Assembly: GCA_026709935.1 (NCBI GenBank)
Contig: JAPOSC010000065.1
Span: forward strand, 1 to 64,000
Direction of reading: 5' to 3'
Length of the DNA: 64,000 bases
Origin: Thiotrichales bacterium
GTDB lineage: Bacteria; Pseudomonadota; Gammaproteobacteria; HK1
Positions within the stretch are counted from its first letter, which is position 1. Each line of letters starts with the position of its first letter. Under the pieces are notes generated by a model, which saw only the letters and a program-made list of their open reading frames with translations, was not told the DNA's origin and did not search any database. A program made the position numbers and the translations under genes. This document shows positions 26,909 through 36,066 of the stretch, piece after piece.

Positions 26909-27388
26909 ATGACGGGCCGAATGGCGATCCCCGGCTGGTTCTCGAGCCGCTCTCGGTTGGAGCGCAAGGCCGTGCATGCGTTTCGACTCAAGGACTACCG
27001 CGGAGCGATCCGCCATCTTGACGCGCTTCTTGCTCACGTGGGCGAGAACCCCAACACGCTCCATGTCCTCGCGTTCTGTCACGAGCGCATCGGTGACGAG
27101 GACGCGGCATTCGAGTATGCGACGCGTGCGGTGTCCGCCGACGAGCATCATTTCGAGGCGTTGCGCCTGCTCGTTCGGCTCCATGTCCACCGCGGCGAGG
27201 AAGACGATGCGCGCGCCTTCACGCAGCGAGCGCTTTCTTCCCTGCCCCCGCCGACCGCTCCCCGATCCCTTGTCCGGGCGGCCCGTCTCTTCGCACGGGA
27301 CCGCGATCCGTCCCTCGACGGCTACGACCGCGAGCTTCGCGAGTGGATTCACTGGGCGCGTGCGCTCGTCGGATCCGATACGAGGTGA
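26909..27388 (+). CDS. small TPR-type helical repeat protein, unknown function
   Basis: The 159-residue protein contains at least two tetratricopeptide-like helical pairs: AVHAFRLKDYRGAIRHLDALL and the following FCHERIGDEDAAFEYATRAVSADEHHFEALRL region. The C-terminal third is basic and helical without clear repeats. No signal peptide or membrane span is evident. The ATG at 26909 is preceded by AAGGTGG at good spacing. It is followed by a clear intrinsic terminator, so it is a single-gene unit. TPR proteins bind partner proteins; the partner is unknown. Confidence 0.72.
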   Translation: MTGRMAIPGWFSSRSRLERKAVHAFRLKDYRGAIRHLDALLAHVGENPNTLHVLAFCHERIGDEDAAFEYATRAVSADEHHFEALRLLVRLHVHRGEEDDARAFTQRALSSLPPPTAPRSLVRAARLFARDRDPSLDGYDRELREWIHWARALVGSDTR

Positions 27389-27492
27389 AGCGGGTAGACT
27401 AGCTCTCGGCCGATGCCCGAGGTTCGGTCCCGGATCGGTGGCTCCGGTTCGAGATCCTGCGAGAAATGCGGCCGAATGCTCATTTCCTCCAC

Positions 27493-27515
27493 ATGCGCCT
27501 TGAGGCGCATTTTTC
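27493..27515 (+). terminator. intrinsic terminator after the TPR gene
   Basis: The stem ATGCGCC (27493-27499) and GGCGCAT (27504-27510) closes a TTGA loop and is followed by a run of T. It is a textbook rho-independent terminator about 105 bases after the TPR stop and before the carbonic anhydrase gene. Confidence 0.88.
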
Positions 27516-27569
27516 ACTAGTCGTGGATCGGCACACTTCGTGCTGCCGCTTCGCAAGGATCCCGAACCC

Positions 27570-28103
27570 ATGATCTATTCCCTCGGCGATCGCCATGTCC
27601 GGATGCGCGGGGACTTCTACGTCGCCGACAACGCCGTCGTGGTCGGCTCCGTCATCCTCGGCCATGACGCCAGCGTCTGGTTCAACAGTGTCGTGCGTGG
27701 CGACAACGACCTGATCACCATCGGCGACGGCGCCAACGTTCAGGACTCCGCGGTGCTCCATGTCGACGAAGGCGTGCCCCTCACTCTCGGCGCCAACGTG
27801 AGCGTGGGTCATCTTGCGATGCTACACGGCTGCACGGTGGAGGACGGCGCGCTGGTCGGCATCAACGCGGTGGTGCTCAACCACGCGGTGATCGGTCGCG
27901 GCAGCCTGATCGGGGCCGGAGCACTCGTTCCCGAGGGCAAGGTGATCCCGGAGCGCTCGCTCGCGGTGGGAACGCCGGCCCGGGTAGTGCGCACGCTGAC
28001 CGAGGAGGATGTCGCCGGTATCGAGCGAATCGCCCGTCATTACGTCGAAAAGGCCCGTCACTACCGTGCGGAACTGCGTGTGCAGGAGCGGAGCGAGCGA
28101 TGA
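27570..28103 (+). CDS. gamma-class carbonic anhydrase family protein (YrdA-like)
   Basis: The 177-residue left-handed beta-helix protein shows the hexapeptide repeats (ADNAVVVGSVILGHDASVW; GDGANVQDSAVLHVD; NVSVGHLAMLHGCTVEDGALVG) and the three metal-site His positions, in VLHVD, VGHLAMLHG. It matches YrdA/PaaY-type proteins, for which carbonic anhydrase or thioesterase roles are proposed but often unproven. The ATG at 27570 has AAGGAT upstream. Its stop overlaps the start of the deacetylase-like gene by four bases, so the two are coupled. Confidence 0.9.
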   Translation: MIYSLGDRHVRMRGDFYVADNAVVVGSVILGHDASVWFNSVVRGDNDLITIGDGANVQDSAVLHVDEGVPLTLGANVSVGHLAMLHGCTVEDGALVGINAVVLNHAVIGRGSLIGAGALVPEGKVIPERSLAVGTPARVVRTLTEEDVAGIERIARHYVEKARHYRAELRVQERSER

Positions 28104-29050
28104 CGACGGGATTCCTGTATGACCCGCGTTTTCTCGAACACGACGCGGGTCGCGGTCATCCGGAGAGACGCGAGCGGCTCGTCTCCACCATGGCCTGGCT
28201 CGAGGGACTCGACTGGTTCGGCGATCTGGCGCGCATCGACGGAGCACCGGCGGATCCGGCGTGGATCGAGACGGTCCACGATGCGCGCTACATCGCCCGC
28301 GCGGAGGAGACGTGCCGGTCCGGCGCGCCGTTTCTGGACGTGGCCGACGTCGGCGTCTCGCGCCGCAGCAGTGACGTGGCCCTGCTTGCGGCGGGAGGCG
28401 CGCTCGCGCTGGCGGACGGCATCGTCGCCGGGGAAATCACGAACGGCTTCGCCCTCAGCCGCCCGCCCGGCCACCACGCCGAGCGCGGCATGGCGCTCGG
28501 ATTCTGCCTGTTCAACAACGTGGCCGTCGCCGCGCGCTATCTCCAGCGCACCCACGGCGTGGACAAGGTCCTGATCCTCGACTTCGATGTCCATCATGGC
28601 AACGGGACCCAGCACACCTTCGAGGAAGACCCGTCGGTGATGTACGCCAGCATCCACCAGTATCCATACTACCCGGGCACCGGGGCGGCCTCCGAGACCG
28701 GCATCGGGCGCGGGGCCGGAGCGACGGTCAACTGCCCGGTGCCGGCCGGCGCCGGAGACGAGGATTACGTGCGAGCGTTCGACAAGCGCATCATCCCGGC
28801 CGCGGACGCCTTCGGCCCGGAGTTCGTGATCCTGTCGGCCGGATTCGATGCGCATGCCGCCGACCCCCTCGCGCAGGTCCGCGTGAGCACGGAGTGTTTC
28901 GGCTGGATGAGCGAGAGGATCATGGAACTCGCCGACCGCCATGCCGGCGGGCGGGTACTGTCGATGCTGGAGGGTGGATACAACGTCGAGGTGCTGCCCC
29001 AGTGTGTGGCCGCGCATCTCGCGGTGCTGGCGGGCATCGATACGCCGTGA
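28100..29050 (+). CDS. histone deacetylase-fold amidohydrolase
   Basis: The 316-residue zinc amidohydrolase of the histone deacetylase/acetylpolyamine amidohydrolase superfamily has SRPPGHHAERGMALGFCLFNN (the His pair of the charge relay), LILDFDVHHGNGTQ (Asp and His zinc ligands), and LSAGFDAHAADPLAQ (second Asp ligand). MLEGGYN near the end completes the set. Bacterial members deacetylate polyamines, acetoin-related compounds or other small amides. The ATG overlaps the carbonic anhydrase stop (ATGA) and the antiporter gene follows after 15 bases, so the three form one operon with no obvious common pathway. Confidence 0.91.
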   Translation: MTTGFLYDPRFLEHDAGRGHPERRERLVSTMAWLEGLDWFGDLARIDGAPADPAWIETVHDARYIARAEETCRSGAPFLDVADVGVSRRSSDVALLAAGGALALADGIVAGEITNGFALSRPPGHHAERGMALGFCLFNNVAVAARYLQRTHGVDKVLILDFDVHHGNGTQHTFEEDPSVMYASIHQYPYYPGTGAASETGIGRGAGATVNCPVPAGAGDEDYVRAFDKRIIPAADAFGPEFVILSAGFDAHAADPLAQVRVSTECFGWMSERIMELADRHAGGRVLSMLEGGYNVEVLPQCVAAHLAVLAGIDTP

Positions 29051-29065
29051 CGGCGGTGGGACAGC

Positions 29066-30235
29066 GTGCACGGCGAGTCCATCCTCGACACCATCTTCCT
29101 GATCTTCACCGGCGGCGCGATCGTCGCCGGGCTCGCGCTGTTCGCGCGCCAGTCCATGCTGATCGCCTACATCGCGCTCGGCGTGCTGGTCGGCCCGTGG
29201 GGGTTCGCCCTGATCGAGGATGCGACCACGGCGCAGGGGATCGGCGAGGTCGGGATCATCTTCCTGCTGTATCTACTGGGCCTCAACCTGCATCCGCAGA
29301 AACTCGCGCGAATGATGCGCGAGGCGACGATCGTCACCCTCGGAAGCTCTCTCGTGTTTGCGGCCGCGGGCTTCGGCGTCGCGCTCGCGTTCGGATTCAC
29401 CACGACGGAATCTCTGGTGATCGGCGCGCTCTCGATGTTCTCGAGCACCATCATCGGGCTGAAGCTGCTCCCCACCACCACGCTGCACCACCGGCACACC
29501 GGCGAGATCGTCATCAGTGTGCTGCTGCTCCAGGATGTCATCGCCATCGTCGCGCTGCTCGGGCTGGACGCGATGTCCCGGCCGAACCTCTCGACCGGTG
29601 ACGCGGCGTGGCTCGCAGCGGCGCTGCCGGTGGTCGTCGTGGCGGCGGCGGTCATGGAGCGATGGGTTCTGACGCCGCTCATCCGGCGCTTCGACACTAT
29701 TCGGGAGTACATCTTCCTCGCCGCGATCGGCTGGTGTCTCGGGATCGCCCAGCTCGGTCATGCGATGGGGCTCTCACAGGAGATCGGGGCGTTCGTCGCC
29801 GGGGTGGCGCTCGCCCGGAGCCCCGTCGCGACGTTCATCGCGGAATCCCTCAAGCCGCTGCGGGACTTCTTCCTCGTCATGTTCTTCTTCGCGCTCGGCG
29901 CGGCGTTTCCGATCCCGGTGCTGGCCGAGGTTGCTCTCCCCGCGGTGTGCCTGGGCGGGTTGATGCTGGTGCTCAAGCCGGTTGTCTTCCACTGGCTGCT
30001 GCGCCGCGAACACGAGTCGAGCCGGCTTTCGATGGAGATCGGAGTGCGTCTCGGGCAACTCAGCGAGTTCTCCCTGTTGATCGCGGCCATCGCCTCGCAG
30101 GGAAAGGTCATCGGCCCGAATGCAGCGTACGCCATCCACGCCGCCACCCTCCTCACCTTCATCGTGTCGAGCTATCTGATCATGCTGCGGTATCCGACCC
30201 CGATCGCGGTCACCGAATCCCTGCGACGGGACTGA
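29066..30235 (+). CDS. cation:proton antiporter, CPA2 / KefB-like membrane domain
   Basis: The 389-residue inner-membrane protein has about 10-12 hydrophobic spans. The segment ALGVLVGPWGF is the typical CPA2 entrance, and LLLQDVIAIVAL holds the QD pair that is usual in this transporter group. SQEIGAFVAGVALARSP and LRDFFLVMFFFALGA are further family blocks. It lacks the C-terminal TrkA-N regulatory domain of KefB/KefC, so gating by glutathione adducts is not expected. The GTG start at 29066 is the first in-frame start after the deacetylase gene. It is likely a K+/H+ or Na+/H+ exchanger. Confidence 0.88.
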   Translation: MHGESILDTIFLIFTGGAIVAGLALFARQSMLIAYIALGVLVGPWGFALIEDATTAQGIGEVGIIFLLYLLGLNLHPQKLARMMREATIVTLGSSLVFAAAGFGVALAFGFTTTESLVIGALSMFSSTIIGLKLLPTTTLHHRHTGEIVISVLLLQDVIAIVALLGLDAMSRPNLSTGDAAWLAAALPVVVVAAAVMERWVLTPLIRRFDTIREYIFLAAIGWCLGIAQLGHAMGLSQEIGAFVAGVALARSPVATFIAESLKPLRDFFLVMFFFALGAAFPIPVLAEVALPAVCLGGLMLVLKPVVFHWLLRREHESSRLSMEIGVRLGQLSEFSLLIAAIASQGKVIGPNAAYAIHAATLLTFIVSSYLIMLRYPTPIAVTESLRRD

Positions 30236-30304
30236 ATCCGATTGCGATCGTCCCGCCTGTACTTCCGTTTCCAGCCTGGTCCGGACCCGTTCGTTCGGGG
30301 TGAT

Positions 30305-30328
30305 TTCAGGCGTATGTTTCCGCCTGAA
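30305..30328. repeat. 8-bp inverted repeat between converging genes
   Basis: TTCAGGCG (30305-30312) and CGCCTGAA (30321-30328) enclose an eight-base loop. It lies between the antiporter (+) and the ABC-F gene (-) and may stop transcription from either side, but it has no T-run. The GGGAATGAC sequence beside it resembles short dispersed repeats of many proteobacteria; copies elsewhere in the genome would show this. Confidence 0.4.
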
Positions 30329-30422
30329 CGGGAATGACGTTGTTGCCGCAACCGTGGCCCTGCCGATGGCATTATTCCCGTCGGGGCGGGATGACGGTAT
30401 GGCCTTCCGGAAGGTGTGAGGA

Positions 30423-32414
30423 TCAAGCCGAGGCACTATCCTCCATCGCTTCGAGTTGCTCCTGTTTCTCGATCCAGGTCGATTCGGCGGTCGCGACCTC
30501 CTCGTCGAGCTCCGCACGTCGCGCGAGGAGTTCACGCAGCCGCGCTCGCTCGTCCTCATGGTAGATCGCGGAGTCCGCGAGCGCCGATTCGATCGATGTC
30601 CGTTCCTCGGCGAGTACGCCGAGCCGTTGCTCCAGCGCCTTGAGGTCGCGCCGGAGCGGTGCCGTCATGCGCCGCTCGTCGGCCAGTCTGCGCCGCCGCT
30701 CGCGCCGGGTGTCCGTTGTTGTCGCGGCCGCGGGCGGTGGTTCACCCGAGGTCGGAACCATAGTTGCTGCCGGGGCCTCTGCTGGTGCCGTTGCCGGGGC
30801 CGTTGCCGGGACTGATGCTGGGGTCTTTGCTGCCGCCGGTGCCCCGCGGCGATCGGCAAGCCACTGGGTGTAGTCGTCGATATCGCCCGTGAAGGGTGCC
30901 ACCCGTCCGTCCGCGACAAGCCAGAGCGAGTCACTCACCAGCCTCAGCAGGCGCCGATCGTGCGACACCAGCACCAGTGCGCCGGAGAATGTCTGCAGCG
31001 AGGCGGCGAGCGCCTCCCGCATGTCGAGGTCGAGATGGTTGGTCGGCTCGTCGAGCAGCAGCAGGTTCGGGCGCTCCAGCACCAGCAGCGCGAGAGCCAG
31101 GCGGGTCTTCTCGCCCCCGGAAAGGGGCGCGACACGGCGCGTCGCCGCCGCGTGCCCGAAGCCGAAGCCGCCGAGGAAATCCCGCATCTCCTGCTCGCGC
31201 ATATCCGGGGCGATGCTCCGCACCAGATCGAGCGGGGTGCGACGGAGGTCGAGCTGCTCGACCCGGTGCTGGGCGAAATAGCCGATACGGGTCCACCGCG
31301 AGGTCTCGATGGCACCACCGCTCGGCGCCAGGTGTCCCGCCAGCCCGCGCAGCAGGGTCGACTTTCCCATCCCGTTCGCCCCCAGCAGGGCGACCCGATC
31401 ACCGCATGCGAGGATCATCGAGACCTCGCTCAGGACCGCCCGGGTGTCGTACCCGATGGAGACCGAGTCGAGGGTCACCGCCGGCCGTGGCAGATGCTCG
31501 GGCTCGAAGAAGTCGAAGGCGAAACGCCGCTGCGTGTCGAGCGGCTCGACTACCTGCATCCGTTCAAGTGCCTTGATCCGGCTCTGCGCCTGCCGCGCCT
31601 TGCTCGCCTTGTAACGGAACCGATCGACGAACGACTGGATCCGCGCCCGCTCGCGACGGAGACGGGCGGCGGTGCGCCGCGAGTGCTCGAGCTCGGTCGC
31701 GCGCAGCCGCTCGAACGCACTGTAGTTCCCCGTGTAGATCTGAATGCGGGCATCGCGGACCAGCGCGACGTGATCGACGATCGGGTCAAGAAACTCCCGA
31801 TCATGGGAAATCAGCAGCAGCGTGCCCGGGTAGCGTCGAAGCCACGCTTCCAGCCAGACCACCGCGTCGAGGTCGAGATGATTGGTGGGCTCGTCGAGAA
31901 GGAGCAGCTCTGCACGCGCCGCGAGTGTGCGGGCGAGTGCCGCACGCATCCTCCAACCGCCGGACAGCGCATCGAGCGGCTGCGATTCATCTCCGGGGGA
32001 GAATCCGAGTCCGCGCAGGATCCGGCTTGCCTGTGCTTCGGCGGCGTAGCCGTGGATGGCCTCCAGGTCTGCATGGGCGGCGGCCTGTCCATCGGCGTCG
32101 CCGCGTGCCTCGGCGGCGTGGAGCCGGGCGCGGATGGACGCGATGCGCGGGTCGCCGTCGGTAACGTGGTCGATGAGTGGAACGTCGCCCGCCGGCGCTT
32201 CCTGGGCGACGGTCCCGACCGTGATGCCGGCTGGCATATCGACCTTCCCGCGGTCAGGTTCGAGCGCTCCGAGAAGCAGGCCGAAGAGGCTCGTCTTGCC
32301 CGCCCCGTTCGCCCCGACCACCCCGACCTTCCAGCGGCGCTGAACCACCAGCGTCGCCCGATCGAGGACCTTGACCCCGCCGCGACGAAGCTCGACATCG
32401 TCGAGACGAATCAC
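30423..32414 (-). CDS. ABC-F family ATPase (YheS/Uup type)
   Basis: The 663-residue soluble protein has two ABC ATPase domains with Walker A motifs GANGAGKTS and GANGMGKST, signatures LSGGWRMR and LSGGEKTR, and Walker B regions ending DEPTNHLDLD in both halves. Between them lies the charged inter-domain linker (RRERARIQSFVDRFRYKASKARQAQSR). ABC-F proteins act on the ribosome E-site. A long Ala/Pro/Thr-rich stretch after domain two leads to a C-terminal coiled coil (about the last 90 residues), as in YheS/Uup. The GTG at 32414 gives the usual MIRLDDVELRRGG start. Antibiotic resistance cannot be inferred. Confidence 0.9.
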   Translation of the reverse strand: MIRLDDVELRRGGVKVLDRATLVVQRRWKVGVVGANGAGKTSLFGLLLGALEPDRGKVDMPAGITVGTVAQEAPAGDVPLIDHVTDGDPRIASIRARLHAAEARGDADGQAAAHADLEAIHGYAAEAQASRILRGLGFSPGDESQPLDALSGGWRMRAALARTLAARAELLLLDEPTNHLDLDAVVWLEAWLRRYPGTLLLISHDREFLDPIVDHVALVRDARIQIYTGNYSAFERLRATELEHSRRTAARLRRERARIQSFVDRFRYKASKARQAQSRIKALERMQVVEPLDTQRRFAFDFFEPEHLPRPAVTLDSVSIGYDTRAVLSEVSMILACGDRVALLGANGMGKSTLLRGLAGHLAPSGGAIETSRWTRIGYFAQHRVEQLDLRRTPLDLVRSIAPDMREQEMRDFLGGFGFGHAAATRRVAPLSGGEKTRLALALLVLERPNLLLLDEPTNHLDLDMREALAASLQTFSGALVLVSHDRRLLRLVSDSLWLVADGRVAPFTGDIDDYTQWLADRRGAPAAAKTPASVPATAPATAPAEAPAATMVPTSGEPPPAAATTTDTRRERRRRLADERRMTAPLRRDLKALEQRLGVLAEERTSIESALADSAIYHEDERARLRELLARRAELDEEVATAESTWIEKQEQLEAMEDSASA

Positions 32415-32671
32415 CGCGCCCCACCCCGGGACCACCTTCCCGTGTCAGGCATCTTCCACTGCGGGCGCATGTTGTGCCCGAACAACCACAAGCGGATGCG
32501 ATTCATCCTGGAACTGGGCCATCGAGGTTCTCGTCGGGCCGGGGCTGCGGCCAATGCGCCGGATTTTCGCCTCGACGGAAGTTCAGCGGACTCCGGTCAG
32601 CCACTTCTCCGGGGGGCGGCGTACAAGAGTCGGCAGAGATCGGTACGGGCCGCTCCCGTGCGCGATGCGCT

Positions 32672-33694
32672 TCACCGGCTCGCAATCTCCCGCGCCATGC
32701 GATTCTCCGGCGGTCGGAGCCTGCTACCTGCGAATGCGCGCTCCAGCAGTCGCTGCACGAGGCCAACGTCCGAGCTGTAGGCGGTGAGATCGTCGAGTCG
32801 GTACTGCGCCCCTTCAACGATGGACGCCGCGGCGCGGTGGCCACTGGACACGGCGGGGCCGATCCCCTCGCACAGGTCTCGTGTCGCCAGACCGGCCGAA
32901 TCCCCGGCGATGAACGCGTTGCCGATCCGCACCGTCTCCACGCCGCCGCGCAGGTAGTAGCTGTATCCCTTCGGGGCGAGTTCGACATCGCGGAGGAGCC
33001 CACGGCGATCGAGCACTTCCAGGAAGTGGCGCCAGTGACGCTTGATGTCTTCGCCGCGTGTCTTGAGCTTCTCCGCCATTCCGCCGATGCCGCAGTTCAG
33101 ATAGCCGTCCGCCTTCGGGACGTACCACGCATAGCCGGGGAGGCCCTTCTCGAAGAACCACAGATGGCACCGCTCGTCCTGCCACCGGTGAGGGAATTCG
33201 TGCTCCCAGGTCGCCGCCTGCAGTTCGCGGGCGCGGGGATTGGCCTCGCGGAAGAACGTGCGGTAGACGGGGCACCGGGTGCCTCCGGCGCCGACGAGGT
33301 ACTTCGAGCGGAAGGCGCCGTCAACGGTGAAGCCGTCCTCGTCGCCTTCGATGTTGCGCACATTGTGTCTCACCACCCGAGCACCGCTGCGGCGCAGCAG
33401 CCAGTCGTCAAACTCGAAGCGGCGGATGGAGTGCTGCACGCTGGGAAGCGTGAACTTCAGCCACTTGAGATGCACCACGATCCCGTTGAAGGTGTTGAAC
33501 CGATGGGGGTAGGCGGCCACGTCGAGGCCCAGGTCGTCGACGACCTCCGGGGTAATCCACCCCGCGCACAGCTTCGTGCGGGGGAACGTCTCCCGGTCGA
33601 GTACGAGCGCCGAGACGCCCGCCCGCATCAGGCGGGATGCGCACGAGGAGCCGGCCGGGCCTCCCCCGACGATGATGACGTCGACCGTTTCCAC
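32672..33694 (-). CDS. FAD-dependent oxidoreductase of the geranylgeranyl reductase group
   Basis: The 340-residue flavoprotein opens with the FAD motif VDVIIVGGGPAGSSCASRL, followed by FPRTKLCAGWITP (the conserved Lys-x-Cys-x-Gly element of geranylgeranyl reductases), and ends its FAD domain with GNAFIAGDSAGLATRDLCEGIGPA. The internal GYAWYVPKADGYLNCGIGG fits the same group, which reduces isolated C=C bonds in isoprenoid or lipid substrates. It lies eight bases after the stop of the cyclopropane fatty acid synthase-like gene and is clearly cotranscribed. That link hints at a lipid substrate, perhaps the methylated acyl chain; this is inference. Confidence 0.85.
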   Translation of the reverse strand: METVDVIIVGGGPAGSSCASRLMRAGVSALVLDRETFPRTKLCAGWITPEVVDDLGLDVAAYPHRFNTFNGIVVHLKWLKFTLPSVQHSIRRFEFDDWLLRRSGARVVRHNVRNIEGDEDGFTVDGAFRSKYLVGAGGTRCPVYRTFFREANPRARELQAATWEHEFPHRWQDERCHLWFFEKGLPGYAWYVPKADGYLNCGIGGMAEKLKTRGEDIKRHWRHFLEVLDRRGLLRDVELAPKGYSYYLRGGVETVRIGNAFIAGDSAGLATRDLCEGIGPAVSSGHRAAASIVEGAQYRLDDLTAYSSDVGLVQRLLERAFAGSRLRPPENRMAREIASR

Positions 33695-33701
33695 CGATCG
33701 A

Positions 33702-34988
33702 TCAGCCGTCCGCGGATTCCGCCGCCCGGGGGTAGACGTGGGTGCGGGTCCACGGCACGTCGTTGTTGGCGGACGGCGCGCACACCACCTGGAAGAGCTG
33801 GATGGAGTTGGCGAGGAACGCGGCCGAACACCCCGCGAGGTACAGCCGCCACGCCCGGATGAATTCTGCGTCGTACATCGACCGGACCGTGGCCTCCGCG
33901 TGGTCGAACCGCGTCAACCACTCCCGCAGCGTGCGTGCATAGTGAAGTCTGAGATTCTCGACGTCGATGATGGAGAAGTTGAACGGCTCGAAGATCGCCA
34001 TCATCTCCCGCAGGCTCGGAGGGTAGCTTCCGGGAAAGATGCGCTGCTCCAGCCACGCGTTGACGGGGGTGGGGCGATTGCGACCGACGCTGTGGACGAG
34101 GGCGAGGCCGGCGGGCTTCAGCGTGCGCGCGATGACCGCTCCCAGGGACTCGTAGTTCCGCACGCCGACATGCTCCAGCATGCCCACCGAGACGAAAGCG
34201 TCGCAGGCGCCTTCGATGTTGCGGTAGTCGTCCTGCACGAACTCCACCCGGTCGCCCACGCCCTCCCGGGAGGCCCGTTCGCGCGCGTACGCGATCTGCT
34301 CCCGCGAGATGTTGAAGGCCCGAACCCGGACGCCGTACTCGCGCGCCATGTACAGGGCCAGCGAACCCCATCCGCAGCCGGCTTCGATGACCTGCTGGTC
34401 GGGCCGGAGCATCAGCTTGCGGCAGACATGGTCCATCTTGGCCCGTTGCGCCTGTTCCAGGGTGGCGCCCGGCGTGGGGTAGTACGCGCAGGTGTAAACC
34501 ATCTCTTTGTCGAGCCACAGACGATAGAAATCGTTGCCCAGGTCGTAGTGGTGCTGGATGTGCCGCCGCGATCCCGCGGTGGTGTTGGACCGCGGCTTCG
34601 GAAGCCGGCCGAACGCACTGCGCTTGCCCGCGGCCGATCGCCCGCTGTCCATGCAGCGATAACATCGCGCGAGAACGTCGACGAGATCGCCTTCCACCTC
34701 GATGCGTCCCGCGCTGAAGGCATCCCCGAATCCGACTTCCGGGCCGAAGATCACGGAAAGCAGCGCCCCCCGGTCGCGGAAGACGATGCGCCCCGCGCAC
34801 TCTCCGGACGGGCGGTAGGCGTCCTCGCCGTCCCACAGCGCGAACGCGACGTCGGGATTGCCCGCCTTCGCCGCTATGCGCCGCACGAGCCATCGGTCGA
34901 ATCCGCCCGGGCGCCCGCCCTTGTCGATTTCCGAACCGAAGGTGCCGGGAAGGCCGAGAGGATGCGGGCGTTGTCGTCTCACCGCCAT
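33702..34988 (-). CDS. cfa: cyclopropane-fatty-acyl-phospholipid synthase family methyltransferase
   Basis: The 428-residue protein methylates double bonds of phospholipid acyl chains with SAM. The SAM motif is EAGCGWGSLALYMA. Active-site residues known from E. coli Cfa are recognisable: the Cys in YTCAYY, the Glu in VGMLEHVG, the His in LVHSVG and the Tyr in HYARTLREW. The N-terminal lipid-binding domain is present. The frame is open upstream, but the ATG at 34988 has AGGAG seven bases before it, so I start there; an in-frame ATG at 35039 lacks one. It is followed closely by the FAD reductase gene and preceded by a TVP38-family gene, forming a membrane-lipid operon. Confidence 0.9.
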   Translation of the reverse strand: MAVRRQRPHPLGLPGTFGSEIDKGGRPGGFDRWLVRRIAAKAGNPDVAFALWDGEDAYRPSGECAGRIVFRDRGALLSVIFGPEVGFGDAFSAGRIEVEGDLVDVLARCYRCMDSGRSAAGKRSAFGRLPKPRSNTTAGSRRHIQHHYDLGNDFYRLWLDKEMVYTCAYYPTPGATLEQAQRAKMDHVCRKLMLRPDQQVIEAGCGWGSLALYMAREYGVRVRAFNISREQIAYARERASREGVGDRVEFVQDDYRNIEGACDAFVSVGMLEHVGVRNYESLGAVIARTLKPAGLALVHSVGRNRPTPVNAWLEQRIFPGSYPPSLREMMAIFEPFNFSIIDVENLRLHYARTLREWLTRFDHAEATVRSMYDAEFIRAWRLYLAGCSAAFLANSIQLFQVVCAPSANNDVPWTRTHVYPRAAESADG

Positions 34989-35128
34989 CTTCTGTCTCCT
35001 GTCGCGAAGCAACCGGCGAACCGCCGTATCAATCCCCATGGGCGCGGAATCCCCGGATGTGAAGCATTCGGTGCGAGCCGGGGTTCCATGCCGGCGGGCG
35101 CCGCAGTCGGGTTCGCTCACGCCGAAAA

Positions 35129-35872
35129 TTATAGCGAGTCGTCCGGCGGGCGCGAAGATGCGGGCCTCGGAGGAGTCTCGTCGCCGCCCCGGGCATGGCG
35201 CCGTCGCTGGACTGCGCCCACGGCCCACCGGGCGAGCAGCGGAAAGATCCCGAGGAGCACGAAGGAGCCGATGAGGGTGGGAGAGAGGATGCCCTGCAGC
35301 GATTCGATGCGCCCGAGCTGGGTGCCGGCATTGACGTAGACGATGGTCCCCGGAAGCATGCCGAGCTGGCTCACCCAGGCGAACGTGAGGGTTCGCATGG
35401 GGGTGAGCCCCATGACCAGATTGATGACGAAGAACGGAAAGGCCGGCACCAGTCGCACGGTGAACAGATAGAAGCCTCCGTCACGTTCGACACCGGCGTT
35501 GATGGTCTTCAGCCGATCTCCGTACCGCCGCTGGATTCCGTCGCGCAGGATGTACCGCGACACGAGGAAGGCGACGGTCGCGCCGAGCGTCGACGCGAAG
35601 GAAACGACGACGGTGCCCCACAGCAGCCCGAACACGGCGCCGCCGGCCAGGGTCATGATGGCGGCTCCGGGCAGCGAAAGACCGGTGATCGCGACGTAGA
35701 CGAGAAAGTAGGCCGCCAGCACCGCCAGGGGGTGTTCGCGGTAGAACGCGTCGATGCCGGCCTGCTGCGCCTTCAGGTAGTCGAGGCTGAGATAGCGGCC
35801 GAGATCGAACCAGAGGAATGCGACGACCAGCGCCACGATGACCCCGATGGCCGCAATCCTTCCCTTGCTCAT
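35129..35872 (-). CDS. TVP38/TMEM64 (DedA-like) membrane protein
   Basis: The 247-residue inner-membrane protein has the SNARE-associated/VTT domain: an N-terminal span, then YFLVYVAITGLSLPGAAIMTLAGGAVFG and GTVVVSFASTLGATVAFLVSRY with the conserved Pro and Gly residues, the amphipathic FTVRLVPAFPFFVINLVMGLT re-entrant region, and a last span. DedA-superfamily proteins are linked to lipid flipping. The ATG at 35872 has AGGAAA upstream; the open frame reaches 36010 without features. It heads the operon with cfa and the FAD reductase. Confidence 0.87.
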   Translation of the reverse strand: MSKGRIAAIGVIVALVVAFLWFDLGRYLSLDYLKAQQAGIDAFYREHPLAVLAAYFLVYVAITGLSLPGAAIMTLAGGAVFGLLWGTVVVSFASTLGATVAFLVSRYILRDGIQRRYGDRLKTINAGVERDGGFYLFTVRLVPAFPFFVINLVMGLTPMRTLTFAWVSQLGMLPGTIVYVNAGTQLGRIESLQGILSPTLIGSFVLLGIFPLLARWAVGAVQRRRHARGGDETPPRPASSRPPDDSL

Positions 35873-36066
35873 GCTGCGTTTCCTGTCTGTCGTGAGGGAC
35901 GCCGGATCCGACGCCGACGGCTTGATGTCGCGGGTGCGATGTCCCGGGTGCGACATTTCCGGATGATTATAGATGAAGCGGCAGAGAGTCCTTGCCGGCT
36001 TGCGACCCACCCGATAGATTTGCGCCCGTGGGCCGGGCTCGGCGCGGCCATCTCCAGCGGCTTCCG

